From NCBI GenBank assembly GCA_964464595.1, contig CAYXGW010000008.1:1-64000 (forward strand): a DNA stretch of 64,000 nt. Reading direction: 5' to 3'. The notes under the pieces were generated by a model. It was not told the DNA's origin. It was given only the letters and a program-made list of their open reading frames with translations, and searched no databases. Numbering within the stretch: the first letter of the stretch is position 1; every line of letters starts with the position of its first letter. This DNA is from JADFJB01 sp964464595. GTDB taxonomy: Bacteria > Zhuqueibacterota > JdFR-76 > DREG01. Of this stretch, positions 54,771 to 63,497 are shown in pieces. The position numbers and the translations under genes were made by a program.

Positions 54771-55160
54771 TCAGACAGCATATTATAATTTGTCAACTAA
54801 CAAAATTTATTAAATAAGACAAAGTCGCCTGATCGAAGAGGCTAGGGTTGTTTAATCGGTAGAAGCTTCAAAGGATGTTTAAATTTGATCATCGTAACTT
54901 ATAGAATCCGCACATACTCGATATTTGTTACTTACTCATTAATTGAAGGAGTTCTTGATATTAGACTTTGCCAACTAAGTTGCTCTCCTCAAATAAGTCA
55001 TTATGCAGCTTCAATACAGATTTTTTAAAAAAATTCACTTTCAATGAAGAGAGGTGAATAGGCGAATGAAGTGAGTACCGTTGTTATATCTTCGGATTCC
55101 GAATTATTTTCAAAAAGTTTAGTATAGTCATCTAATTTGTTTATTTAGTTCGAAACACAT
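54771..55160. other. Intergenic region with SGNH-gene debris
   Basis: About 390 bases. Apart from the SGNH fragment at 55043-55090, I see no supported gene. It is a plausible junction between mobile glycan-modification modules. Confidence 0.4.
55043..55090 (-). pseudogene. Third fragment of an SGNH gene
   Basis: About 45 bases match the SGNH genes with two changes (compare 48893-48934 and 50336-50377). It is too short to encode anything and shows a third copy existed or was captured. Confidence 0.6.
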
Positions 55161-55997
55161 TTAATTTTCTAACAGTAGCTCCACACTTTCCTTAGAATAG
55201 AATTGCCAAAAAGCTCCGTCTGTCTTCAACAGTTTCTGTTGGAGAAACCGCATCAGTTCCGTATCATAAAGTCTGTTCCTGTTTTTGCATTCCAATAATT
55301 CATTAAGCGCCAGGGCTTCAGGTGCGATTACACCTAAAGATTTTCCACCCGAAGTAATAATATCCTCATAACGCAAGATTGATCCTTCCGGAAGAATTTT
55401 CTGATATTTTTCAAAGAACCAAGATAGAAGTTGCAACTGGCGGTCTGTCGTGTCTTCTATTCGCTCGAGAGTCTGCGCCAGGTCGATGTCCAGCCTTTCT
55501 GCATTATGGGCATGGCCATTTGCAACAGGTAACTCTGTACTATTCCAGGAGGCCAATACAGATAGTGGATTGCGAATGACTGCATAGCATGGAAAGCGCT
55601 TAATCAAACTTTCAAGGACGGCTGTAAATGCAGCTGGATGCTTGACAACCAATACGAAATCAGGTGATAGCTCTTTTCTAATAGAAATTTCTCCAAGTGA
55701 AATAATACTTTCCCTTAGGCCGGATTTGGAACGCTGGTCTCCGATGGGATTATCCGGGACCAAGCCATTGACATGTTTTGATATTGCTGTTTTACAAGTT
55801 ATTATTGATCTTCTTGTCTCTCCGAAAAAACGGTCAATCTCGTCGCAGATCCCATCATGATCCTTAAGTTTAGGAAACACATCAACATCCATTGGTTCAT
55901 GCAAAGCAACAGTATTTGGCAGCTTATTTAATAAGTGACAGGTCAGCGTCGTACCGGAGCGTGGTACCCCGGTTAGAATAACATTGTACTTGTTCAT
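55161..55997 (-). CDS. Sulfotransferase-family protein
   Basis: A 278-residue protein with the PAPS loop TGVPRSGTTLTCHLL, the AVIRNPLSVLASW 3'-phosphate segment and a RYEDII motif. It is unlike the sulfotransferase at 47840 except in motifs, so a different acceptor site is likely. It ends seven bases before the glycosyltransferase gene's ... next upstream neighbour at 56004, which suggests cotranscription. Confidence 0.85.
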   Translation of the reverse strand: MNKYNVILTGVPRSGTTLTCHLLNKLPNTVALHEPMDVDVFPKLKDHDGICDEIDRFFGETRRSIITCKTAISKHVNGLVPDNPIGDQRSKSGLRESIISLGEISIRKELSPDFVLVVKHPAAFTAVLESLIKRFPCYAVIRNPLSVLASWNSTELPVANGHAHNAERLDIDLAQTLERIEDTTDRQLQLLSWFFEKYQKILPEGSILRYEDIITSGGKSLGVIAPEALALNELLECKNRNRLYDTELMRFLQQKLLKTDGAFWQFYSKESVELLLEN

Positions 55998-56003
55998 TTA
56001 AGT

Positions 56004-56972
56004 TCAGTATATTTGAGAAACATTTTCTAAAATATTTAGAAAGGCCTTTCGTTCATTCATCAGTTCATGCTTGGCAACAGTCATAGTGGCATTGGCCAAC
56101 ATCTGGCGCATTTGAGTTGGAGGTAGTTGTAAAGCAGCTTCAGCGGCCTTCAAGATGCCTTCTAAAGTAAATTCCGGTCGAAAACAATTGTATCCCGGCA
56201 GACAAAACGAGCGATTGCCGATACAATCCGGACAGACAACCAAGGTGCCCATTGCCATGCCTTCCAATGCCGGTAAATGAAATCCTTCGTAGGGATTGGC
56301 TGTAGGTACAAAGACCGTAATCTTAGCACGGTTGACCTGACTTAGAAAATCTGACCGTGAGAAGAGGTGGGTGGTCAAGATTTCGATTCTTCGGTCTGAT
56401 CTCTCTAAACGCCGTAATAACTCCAGCCCCAATTCGGGCTGTTTTTTGGCGACGATCAGCAGGTCATAATCCTTCTCAGAACTTTCCCTGGGTTTAGGGA
56501 AATCCTGTGCGTCTATACTGCCCGGGATGACAAATAACGGTCCATTTACCTGGTGAGTTTCCCTAAGGGCAATCCCAACATCCTCACTTATACAGATTCG
56601 GATTGCTTTATTTTTTAGAAAAGAATAACGAATGTCTTCTGGTTGCGCGTGTCTCATACCCAGGATTAAATTGATCACCGGCACGGAACAATCTCCCCTT
56701 TGATCCTCACTAAGTACCAACCAATCAACCCCTGCCAGGCATAAAACATCCGGGCGAATTGCATGCCAGGATGCAAGGGCTTGAGCTTTGAGATCCAGCC
56801 ACGGGTTGCTTTCATCCCAGATTGTTTCCTTAGAGAAATAGGCGTATGGCACATAATCGGGAGAATGTCGGACATGGTTGAAATAATGCCAGACTTTTAG
56901 ATGTCCACCGGTAAATCCTCGAAAATCTCTGTGAAATAAAACACTATGCATTTTCATACGGTTAATTGTCAT
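56004..56972 (-). CDS. GT-B glycosyltransferase (family 1/4-like)
   Basis: A 322-residue glycosyltransferase. It has HRDFRGFTGGHLKVW for acceptor contact, a GMRHAQPEDI stretch, and the sugar-nucleotide-binding segment NPYEGFHLPALEGMAMG near residue 230 (the E-x7-E motif of GT-B retaining enzymes). It transfers a sugar to the growing glycan. Start is probably the second or third Met (MKMHS). Overlaps the upstream methyltransferase gene by 11 bases. A broken copy of its 5' end lies at 60430-60597. Confidence 0.85.
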   Translation of the reverse strand: MTINRMKMHSVLFHRDFRGFTGGHLKVWHYFNHVRHSPDYVPYAYFSKETIWDESNPWLDLKAQALASWHAIRPDVLCLAGVDWLVLSEDQRGDCSVPVINLILGMRHAQPEDIRYSFLKNKAIRICISEDVGIALRETHQVNGPLFVIPGSIDAQDFPKPRESSEKDYDLLIVAKKQPELGLELLRRLERSDRRIEILTTHLFSRSDFLSQVNRAKITVFVPTANPYEGFHLPALEGMAMGTLVVCPDCIGNRSFCLPGYNCFRPEFTLEGILKAAEAALQLPPTQMRQMLANATMTVAKHELMNERKAFLNILENVSQIY

Positions 56973-57747
56973 GATTTTGTATTTCTTTCAGGCTTTGGTT
57001 CGTGTAGTAAGGATAACCACCCTTATTTTGTCTAGTGGAAAGTCTGACCTTTAGTGAAGAGATTATCCAATTAATCGGATTTTTGGATTTGCGGCAAATG
57101 GCAACAGGATCCCATGAAACTCTTAAACCATATTTTTTTCGATCAAACATATTTTCCGGATAATAAACATTCACAGATAATCCGGCTTGTTTGTACCTCG
57201 AAAAATAATCGAGCTCTGGTTGATGGACATGGTTCATGATATCCGGACTTTTAGGATACAAATCAACCGTCTTTTTTAAAGGATAAATCGGTACCATTAT
57301 TACAGCAATACCATTTGGTTTTAACACTCGATAAATTTCACTAATTGCTTTTCTATCATCTGGAATATGTTCTAATACATGAGCACAGGATATGAAATCA
57401 AAAGAACTTTCTGCAAAATTTAATGCTGTTAAATCCATTTTTGTTACTTCAAATCGATCATATTTCTCTGTGTATTTATCAATTTTTATATATTCACTAG
57501 CCTGTCGTTCAAAATAATCGACAAGAAAACTTTCCGGGGCTACGTGCAAAATGCTTGAATTATTCTTTGGAAGGTCAAATTTCCGCAATATCAATTTATA
57601 GCTTCTATGACGATGATGACTATTGCATACCGGGCATCTACAATCAAATGTTAACTGTCTACTATGATCCTGACTTTTTGAGTTACAGGGCAAAAAGTTG
57701 TCGCCTTCCCAGCCACATATAGGGCATACCGATGAATTATGGACCAT
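56962..57747 (-). CDS. SAM-dependent methyltransferase with N-terminal zinc-ribbon-like motif
   Basis: A 261-residue protein. It begins with two Cys pairs (CPIC at 8-11 and CRCPVC near 36-41) that may bind zinc. A class I methyltransferase fold follows: ILHVAPESFL at the SAM site, DFISCAHVLEHIPDDRKAI and VLKPNGIAVIMVP. It may methylate a sugar or glycan end. It overlaps the glycosyltransferase gene, so one transcript is likely. Confidence 0.85.
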   Translation of the reverse strand: MVHNSSVCPICGWEGDNFLPCNSKSQDHSRQLTFDCRCPVCNSHHRHRSYKLILRKFDLPKNNSSILHVAPESFLVDYFERQASEYIKIDKYTEKYDRFEVTKMDLTALNFAESSFDFISCAHVLEHIPDDRKAISEIYRVLKPNGIAVIMVPIYPLKKTVDLYPKSPDIMNHVHQPELDYFSRYKQAGLSVNVYYPENMFDRKKYGLRVSWDPVAICRKSKNPINWIISSLKVRLSTRQNKGGYPYYTNQSLKEIQNHDN

Positions 57748-57783
57748 TCGTCATCTCCTTTTTATAAGAAAAAAAAGACAGCC

Positions 57784-57855
57784 AACTAACGAACAAGTTC
57801 ACCTGCTGCTATGGTGCGTAGCAGAATAGAGGTCAGCTGAAAAGCCATGTTATGC
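57784..57855 (-). other. Possible attC-like site
   Basis: On the minus strand GCATAAC (57849-57855) and GTTAGTT (57784-57790) resemble inverse-core and core sites (the latter one base off consensus). The arms share a TAAC..TTCA(g/c)CTG complementarity. The stop of the neighbouring sulfotransferase gene lies three bases before the inverse core, a typical cassette layout. The evidence is suggestive only. Confidence 0.3.
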
Positions 57856-57857
57856 GA

Positions 57858-58448
57858 TTAACCAATGTCTTTATTCTTTTTACCGATAGCACTTGATGCA
57901 TTGGCATGCCCTATATCGCTCGCCTTATTAGCATGTGGGAAGGGAGCATTCCGGCTATTTTCTCCCAAAAATGGGCATAGTTTTTCCCATCCATCCCCTT
58001 TTCCTAAATCTAAAACCAGCAAATCTTGCGGACGATTCCTGAAGTGACTTATTACCTCTTCGTTATGATCTTTGAATCGTTTGATATAGATATCCTCGTT
58101 GCCTTCGGGGCACCCAACACCATATATCCATTTTCTCATCGGAGTTTCCTTTCGTCCGAAATGCTTGACCAGACTATTTATCCACAATCCTGGGTCTCTT
58201 AACATCAAAATAAACTTGCTACCTGGAAACTTTTCGTCAAGCTCTTTATATATTATTGGCCAGGGATTATCTTTAAAGGCTTCGTATTCATCGACTAACT
58301 CATAAGCCATTGTGAGCACATTTTTCCCAATATCTGGGTCGCTTAACCCGTTTGGCCCCGTGACTCGAAATCCTAATATCCTCAAAGCTACAGCAAGACT
58401 TGAGGTGCCGGTCCTGTGGAAGCCTATACAGAATACTTTGGCTTTCAT
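57858..58448 (-). CDS. Sulfotransferase-family protein (Sulfotransfer_4 type)
   Basis: A 196-residue protein with the loop CIGFHRTGTSSLAVAL, the LMLRDPGLWINSLVKHF 3'-phosphate segment, and the WEKLCPFLG...APFPHAN end, typical of this small sulfotransferase subgroup. The last 20 residues are Ala/Asn/Lys-rich and unusual. An attC-like sequence begins just past its stop, so it might have travelled as a cassette. Confidence 0.85.
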   Translation of the reverse strand: MKAKVFCIGFHRTGTSSLAVALRILGFRVTGPNGLSDPDIGKNVLTMAYELVDEYEAFKDNPWPIIYKELDEKFPGSKFILMLRDPGLWINSLVKHFGRKETPMRKWIYGVGCPEGNEDIYIKRFKDHNEEVISHFRNRPQDLLVLDLGKGDGWEKLCPFLGENSRNAPFPHANKASDIGHANASSAIGKKNKDIG

Positions 58449-58645
58449 TTTAACTCCTTACTTTTGCGCTTACCTAAGATTATCCAACCTAGTCGTAGTG
58501 CACATCGCCAAAAACAACCTTTTCCCTATCTTTCTGCTTTATACAACTTTCAGTGATAGCAAACAATGGGATGATGACAGTCTAAGTCAAGCTAACCAAT
58601 ATCTTCGTAATTACATTTATTACCCGCATAAATCAATGATTCTAC

Positions 58646-59446
58646 TTATAAAGTATAACCTAGTTTACCTGCTGATTCATGGCATAGCTTTTTGATATTT
58701 TCTCGATCTTCTATCGTCAAAGAACTCGGGCTTTTTGGTTTTTTACTTTTTCGCATTTCTTTTATAGTTTTTAACTCTTCATTTGATATTTCGAATTGAT
58801 CTTTCATAATTTTTTCGGGATTTTCTATCAGTTCTTCATAGCGGATCAATGAAATATGGGAGATATTTTCAATGATGGAATCTGCAACAAAATTCCATAA
58901 TAAGCAACGCCGTACAGAATAGTTTGTAGCTTCTTCCAGTTGGTCTAGCGATTTTTTCTGAGATTCAGAAATAAGAGCAGGATTGATATTTGTTATGCCT
59001 GGTATTGATACTTTGGCCAAATGTGGAAAAGAATGTTTCCAAGAAGAGATGTTATCATATGGATTTCTTACTAATACTAAGACTTTAATCTCAGGAATCT
59101 GTTCTAAAAAGGTTTGCATTATGGGAATCATCCCAAGTGTTTTTTTAATTAGCAAGACAAATTGTTCGTTTTGAATGTTGGCAGGAAGCCAAGGTACGCG
59201 AACATCAATCTGTTTTGTGTCTTCAACAATTTTGTTCTCAATAGGGATGCCTTGCAATATTTTACGACGATAGTCCTCATAATAGCCTAATATATTGGAT
59301 CGAAAGTTACTGGGAGTTAAATTGCGGAGAAAGCCACGCATTTCTGCAGGTTCATTGAGTGCCGCACAATTGTTGATTTTATTTAGCAAATAACAAAAAT
59401 ATGATGTGCCGGATCTTGGGAAAGCAGTAAGGAGGAAATTATTCAA
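58646..59446 (-). CDS. Sulfotransferase-family protein
   Basis: A 266-residue protein. It has the PAPS loop TAFPRSGTSYFCYLL, the VLVLVRNPYDNISSW segment, and RYEELIENPEKI. It is distinct from the other sulfotransferases here, so the locus carries at least four separate families. It is followed by a GT8-like gene. Confidence 0.85.
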   Translation of the reverse strand: MNNFLLTAFPRSGTSYFCYLLNKINNCAALNEPAEMRGFLRNLTPSNFRSNILGYYEDYRRKILQGIPIENKIVEDTKQIDVRVPWLPANIQNEQFVLLIKKTLGMIPIMQTFLEQIPEIKVLVLVRNPYDNISSWKHSFPHLAKVSIPGITNINPALISESQKKSLDQLEEATNYSVRRCLLWNFVADSIIENISHISLIRYEELIENPEKIMKDQFEISNEELKTIKEMRKSKKPKSPSSLTIEDRENIKKLCHESAGKLGYTL

Positions 59447-59475
59447 AATATACTTTAATAAATATTACTAAAATT

Positions 59476-60372
59476 TTATCCATTGAATTTCAGTATAGAT
59501 TTAAACAATTCTAAATCATTCAGCCCGCTATGTTGGGTTAAGATATTTTTTATTACGGATGAAATTTGAGGATATTGCTGCAGCAATTGTATTACTGTTT
59601 GTTTGCCACCGGTTCCTGCCAAGAGATTCTTAAAGCTATGATAATGATGGAAAATCACGCCTTGTTCTTCACGAGGCAAGGAATTATAGCGATTGCTTAT
59701 ACAATGATAACGTAAATTAAGTCTTTGAATGGCAATGGGTAAAGCAATTTGGTCCAAGAAATGAAGTGCATTCTTTCTTAAATCAACCCTGTCTAACAGA
59801 TATTGTGCTGTATCCAGCCAAACTCCTGGAAATCGCTTACTATTATTCAAGGCAATGAATCCGGCGTTAAAGTATGGGAGCATTCTTTCTTTTGTTCTTA
59901 CTGAAAGACAAGTCTTTCCAGGAGTTGGTAAATCAAACAATTCATATAGAATTTGCCAATCTTTAGCATTTTTGTAGTACTGCGGTCTTCCTGCAAGTCT
60001 TAGACTTATATCATAAAGTTCAATCCCTTCGATGCCATCAAAAGAGGATTGGCAAAGTATATCGCTATCAAGATAAACATAATAGTGAGCTTGTACGGAT
60101 TGTACAACTTTTGTAAAAATGTTAAACTTATTTCCGATGGGATAGCCCTTTATAGGGTTGGCAATAGGGATGATTATCACTTGCAGCTCTTTAAATATTT
60201 CTTTTGTTCCTTCTTGTAACTCTCCTTGAGGCACCCCTGCCAGTAAATGATAAGAACAATTTGCGTATAGACGAAGTGAAGTCGCTAATAAAAGAGCTTG
60301 TATTTCAATGATACCCGCTTGAGCGACAAAGCAAAAACAATATTTTTTTTGTATCTTATTGGTCAAGGTCAA
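59476..60372 (-). CDS. Glycosyltransferase with DxD motif (GT8-like)
   Basis: A 298-residue protein. The metal-binding YLDSDILC (DxD) lies near residue 97, FNAGFIALNNS follows near residue 170, and DQIALPIAI lies near residue 205, all features of GT-A type GT8 glycosyltransferases. It likely adds a hexose to the glycan. Start ATG 60372. Confidence 0.75.
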   Translation of the reverse strand: MTLTNKIQKKYCFCFVAQAGIIEIQALLLATSLRLYANCSYHLLAGVPQGELQEGTKEIFKELQVIIIPIANPIKGYPIGNKFNIFTKVVQSVQAHYYVYLDSDILCQSSFDGIEGIELYDISLRLAGRPQYYKNAKDWQILYELFDLPTPGKTCLSVRTKERMLPYFNAGFIALNNSKRFPGVWLDTAQYLLDRVDLRKNALHFLDQIALPIAIQRLNLRYHCISNRYNSLPREEQGVIFHHYHSFKNLLAGTGGKQTVIQLLQQYPQISSVIKNILTQHSGLNDLELFKSILKFNG

Positions 60373-60429
60373 TCGTTCCTAATCGTTCAAACACCGAAAG
60401 CTGTGTCTTTATACAAATGCACTAAAATA

Positions 60430-60597
60430 TTATCTAGGATCGAACCACCGGATACTTTCATCCCAGTTTGGCTTCTTAGAATAATTGACGTATAGGGCAT
60501 GATTACGAGAATGCGGATATGGGCCAGATTTTTGGATGTCCACACTGGTAAATCCTGTAAAATCTCTGTGAAAGAAAATGCTGCATTGCTCATGAAG
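60430..60597 (-). pseudogene. Broken 5' copy of the family 1/4 glycosyltransferase
   Basis: The minus strand reads FFHRDFTGFT, and later YVNYSKKPNWDESIRW, matching the first 50 residues of the glycosyltransferase at 56004-56972 (FHRDFRGFTGG...FSKETIWDESNPW). A two-base insertion disrupts the middle and a stop follows at 60430. Nucleotide similarity over about 60 bases is high. Confidence 0.7.
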
Positions 60598-60606
60598 TTT
60601 AGTTCT

Positions 60607-61872
60607 CTAACTGACTAAATGTTTTTCCATTTCTTGCAGGCTTAGATATACCTTAGCCTGCAAGTCCACAGTCCCAGAAAATTTGGCTTTATTTTCAATA
60701 ATCTCAAATACCCCCACCCCTACCTGTTTATCAAGCAACATACTTACTTTGTATGTCATCATTTCCCCTAAGCGTACAACCAGCGAATAGGAACCCGGTG
60801 CCAGAACAGGTGACAAAATAAAAAAGACAGTGGTTTGCTGATTCTCATCGAGTTCTAGTGTTTGTCCCATCGCTTCCGTGCTTGTGCCATAAATACTGTA
60901 GCCTCGGTCATCCCTTAACACAAATCCGATATTGGGATTCTTGATTTTGGAATCAATTTCAGCTTGAATCCGGATGACAATCCTATCGCCGGCTAGAAAG
61001 GCAACCGTATCCTTGAGTTCTTTGTCCAGAATCTTGACGTCCAAAATTTGTCCGGATTCAGAACCAAAACTGACTTTCGCACCAGGAAGCTTTGTTGCTG
61101 TTTTTTGTGCTACTTTAAGTTTATGGTTGGAATATTCTGTCTGCTTTTGTCTCATTAGCATCAAATATTGCTCAGTAACTTCTTCCGGATCGCCGATATC
61201 TATAATTCTACCTTCGTCCAATAAAATTGCTTTACTACATGCACTCTTTATTAGATTAATATTATGTGTTACCAATAAAACTGTTTTCTCATCGGTTCTA
61301 AAAGATTCCATCTTGACCACGCATTTGTGCTGAAAAAAAACATCGCCCACGGACAGAGCCTCATCTACAACCAGGATTTCCGGATCAATGTTCACAGCCG
61401 CGGCAAAAGCCAGGCGCATCTGCATACCACTTGAATAGGACTTGACTGGTTGATCAATAAACTCTCCGATCTCAGCAAAAGATTCAATATCCGGAAAACG
61501 ATTCTCCATATCTTTTTGATTGAAACCATTCAGGGCACCGTTCATGTAGACATTTTCACGCCCGGTAAATTCGGGATCAAAGCCGGCGCCGAGTTCCAAT
61601 AAGGCAGAGATCCGCCCGTTAATGTCAACATCACCACTTGTTGGCTTGATTACACCGCAGATAATCTTTAATAAGGTGCTCTTACCACTGCCATTGTGAC
61701 CAATGATACCGACCGTTTGCCCTTTCTCTATACTAAGGGAAACATCGTTGAGCGCATAGAATTCGTGATGGAATTTCTTACCATTAAAGCTGATGATCTC
61801 ACGCAGGCGGTCTCTTGGGGAATTATACAACCGGTAAAGTTTGCTAACATTGTTAACTTGGATGGCTTTCAT
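60607..61872 (-). CDS. wzt: ABC transporter ATP-binding protein (Wzt type) with C-terminal substrate domain
   Basis: A 421-residue ATPase. Walker A is GHNGSGKST, signature YSSGMQMRLA, Walker B LVVDEALSVGD, with a His switch in VTHN. A C-terminal beta-sandwich domain (about 270-410) resembles the Wzt carbohydrate-binding module that selects the capped O-antigen chain. It powers export of the finished polysaccharide with the permease below. In Wzt systems the C-terminal module often recognises a non-reducing end modification, such as methyl or sulfate, fitting the methyltransferase and sulfotransferase genes nearby. Confidence 0.94.
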   Translation of the reverse strand: MKAIQVNNVSKLYRLYNSPRDRLREIISFNGKKFHHEFYALNDVSLSIEKGQTVGIIGHNGSGKSTLLKIICGVIKPTSGDVDINGRISALLELGAGFDPEFTGRENVYMNGALNGFNQKDMENRFPDIESFAEIGEFIDQPVKSYSSGMQMRLAFAAAVNIDPEILVVDEALSVGDVFFQHKCVVKMESFRTDEKTVLLVTHNINLIKSACSKAILLDEGRIIDIGDPEEVTEQYLMLMRQKQTEYSNHKLKVAQKTATKLPGAKVSFGSESGQILDVKILDKELKDTVAFLAGDRIVIRIQAEIDSKIKNPNIGFVLRDDRGYSIYGTSTEAMGQTLELDENQQTTVFFILSPVLAPGSYSLVVRLGEMMTYKVSMLLDKQVGVGVFEIIENKAKFSGTVDLQAKVYLSLQEMEKHLVS

Positions 61873-62044
61873 AAAATATGGTTGAGGTTAACGTTTACGG
61901 TTAAAGTTGGATTAGGATTAAGGTTTTAGGGAAATAAATTTGATTATTGTTTTTACCTGGAAAAGTGTGAATCATAATCATTTATTTACACAACGCTGTT
62001 ATTTACGTATTTTCCTGTGAATAAAAAAAAACTTCATTGCAATA

Positions 62045-62857
62045 CTATAGCACATCCGCGAATGCGGGCTTTAATTTTCTAAAAATAAGTCCACCCACGA
62101 CAAATGTGAATAAACCCAGCAACAATAAGTAAGAAACTTCCTCAAGGTATAAATCCGTCTTTCCTAATAACCCGACCCGATAAGCTTCTACGGTATGAAG
62201 CATCGGATTCAATCCATACAATTTTTGAAAGCTGTCAGGAATTAGATGTCGCGGATAAATGATCGGTGTCAGGAAGAACCAGATGTTGACGAACACACCA
62301 ATGATCTGACCGATATCTCTCATGAAGACATTCAGAGCAGATAAAAGCCATGAAATCCCAAGAGCAAATATACAAGTCGCTAGAAAGAATGGTAGGATGA
62401 ATAGAATTTTCAATGAGATGCCATATCCGAAAAGCTGTAGAAATATGACAAAGATTACCATTCCTATGAGATGGTTAATTATGGCGGCCACAAGGTGCGT
62501 AAGCGGCAAGATTTCAGATGGAAACACTGTTTTTCTGATCAGGGTGGATTGCTCAAGTACGACATTTGGTGCGCGGGTCACAACGTCGGCAAAAAACATC
62601 CATGGCAATAGACCTGCAACTAGCCAGATCGCAAATTCTGTTCCGTCATACTCGGCTCCCAATTTTATTTTAAGGATAACAGAGAAAATAAAATAGTATA
62701 TAAGCAGCTGTGTTAAAGGATGCAGGAAAGACCAGAAAATTCCAAGGAATGACCCTACATAACGCGCCTTTATGTCGCGGCTGACTATGCTGCGAATCAT
62801 GTAATTGTTCTGATAAACAGTGAGTAGAAAATTAAGAAAATTTCGTATAATTCGCAT
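62045..62857 (-). CDS. wzm: ABC-2 type polysaccharide export permease (Wzm)
   Basis: A 270-residue membrane protein with six helices. It has the family's RDIKARYVGSFLGIFWSFLHP start, the WLVAGLLPWMFFAD segment and LNPMLHTVEAYR near the end. It forms the channel for the Wzt ATPase. It is the first gene of the minus-strand polysaccharide series in this window. Confidence 0.94.
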   Translation of the reverse strand: MRIIRNFLNFLLTVYQNNYMIRSIVSRDIKARYVGSFLGIFWSFLHPLTQLLIYYFIFSVILKIKLGAEYDGTEFAIWLVAGLLPWMFFADVVTRAPNVVLEQSTLIRKTVFPSEILPLTHLVAAIINHLIGMVIFVIFLQLFGYGISLKILFILPFFLATCIFALGISWLLSALNVFMRDIGQIIGVFVNIWFFLTPIIYPRHLIPDSFQKLYGLNPMLHTVEAYRVGLLGKTDLYLEEVSYLLLLGLFTFVVGGLIFRKLKPAFADVL

Positions 62858-63497
62858 GCTAGGCTTTAAATTCTCAGAAAGTTATCCCCGATGAACACAG
62901 CATAACAATGTAGATGAGAGTTTGGGGAACTACCCATTGCCACCATTAATTGTTTGAAGACTACCATATAGATAAAAGCGTTTCCTGGTGATTTCGCAAT
63001 CATGACCAGAATTCCAGATTCTGCAATTGCTTTGACTAGATTTGTACAGGAATCTAATAAAAAGATATAGCTCCGCCACGTCACACCCAAAACAATTTCC
63101 TTCTAAATATCTCTAGATCCGTTATTTTTAGTTGGTCTTCTGAATAGTATTTAAAATTTCCAGTAGACATGGATCCTGATTTTGACGATAATCTTCAGAA
63201 TTAAGACTGACATGAATCTCCGGCGTAATCCTATTTTCTATGACCATAACGGCGCTTATGATATAGGTTTATATAGCTGAAGTGATGGTTTATTTATCGT
63301 TTTTTGAATGATGGTAGCCTGATAGTTTGAACTCATTTGAACCTGATGATGAAGTACCCAAAAACTCACACTGTGAACTCCATGAAATCTCTGCGACCAT
63401 TGTGTCCATTTTCATATTATTTAAGGCGCACGTATAACTTTGCACACTCACGATTGGACAAATCTTGTCGTTGATTTTCTGCAAGTGCCTAGATCCT
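62858..63497. other. Intergenic region with a protease remnant
   Basis: About 640 bases upstream of the exporter genes. Apart from the remnant at 63128-63257 I see no supported gene. A promoter for the polysaccharide operon probably lies near 62870-62960. Confidence 0.35.
63128..63257 (-). pseudogene. Remnant of an S41 peptidase C-terminus
   Basis: The minus strand encodes NRITPEIHVSLNSEDYRQNQDP and then LLEILNTI before TAA at 63128-63130. This matches the 'TPDI-x-V...-D-Y-x-x-x-x-DP-x-L' C-terminal block of S41 (tail-specific) peptidases. No start or catalytic core is present. The assignment rests on the motif only. Confidence 0.4.

Noticed and set aside
58449..58645. Plus-strand ORF with hydrophobic segments between sulfotransferase genes
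   Set aside because: Runs against the operon direction, overlaps a firm gene, and shows no domain.
62866..63090. Minus-strand 74-codon ORF upstream of the permease
   Set aside because: No homology or ribosome site; more likely part of the promoter region.
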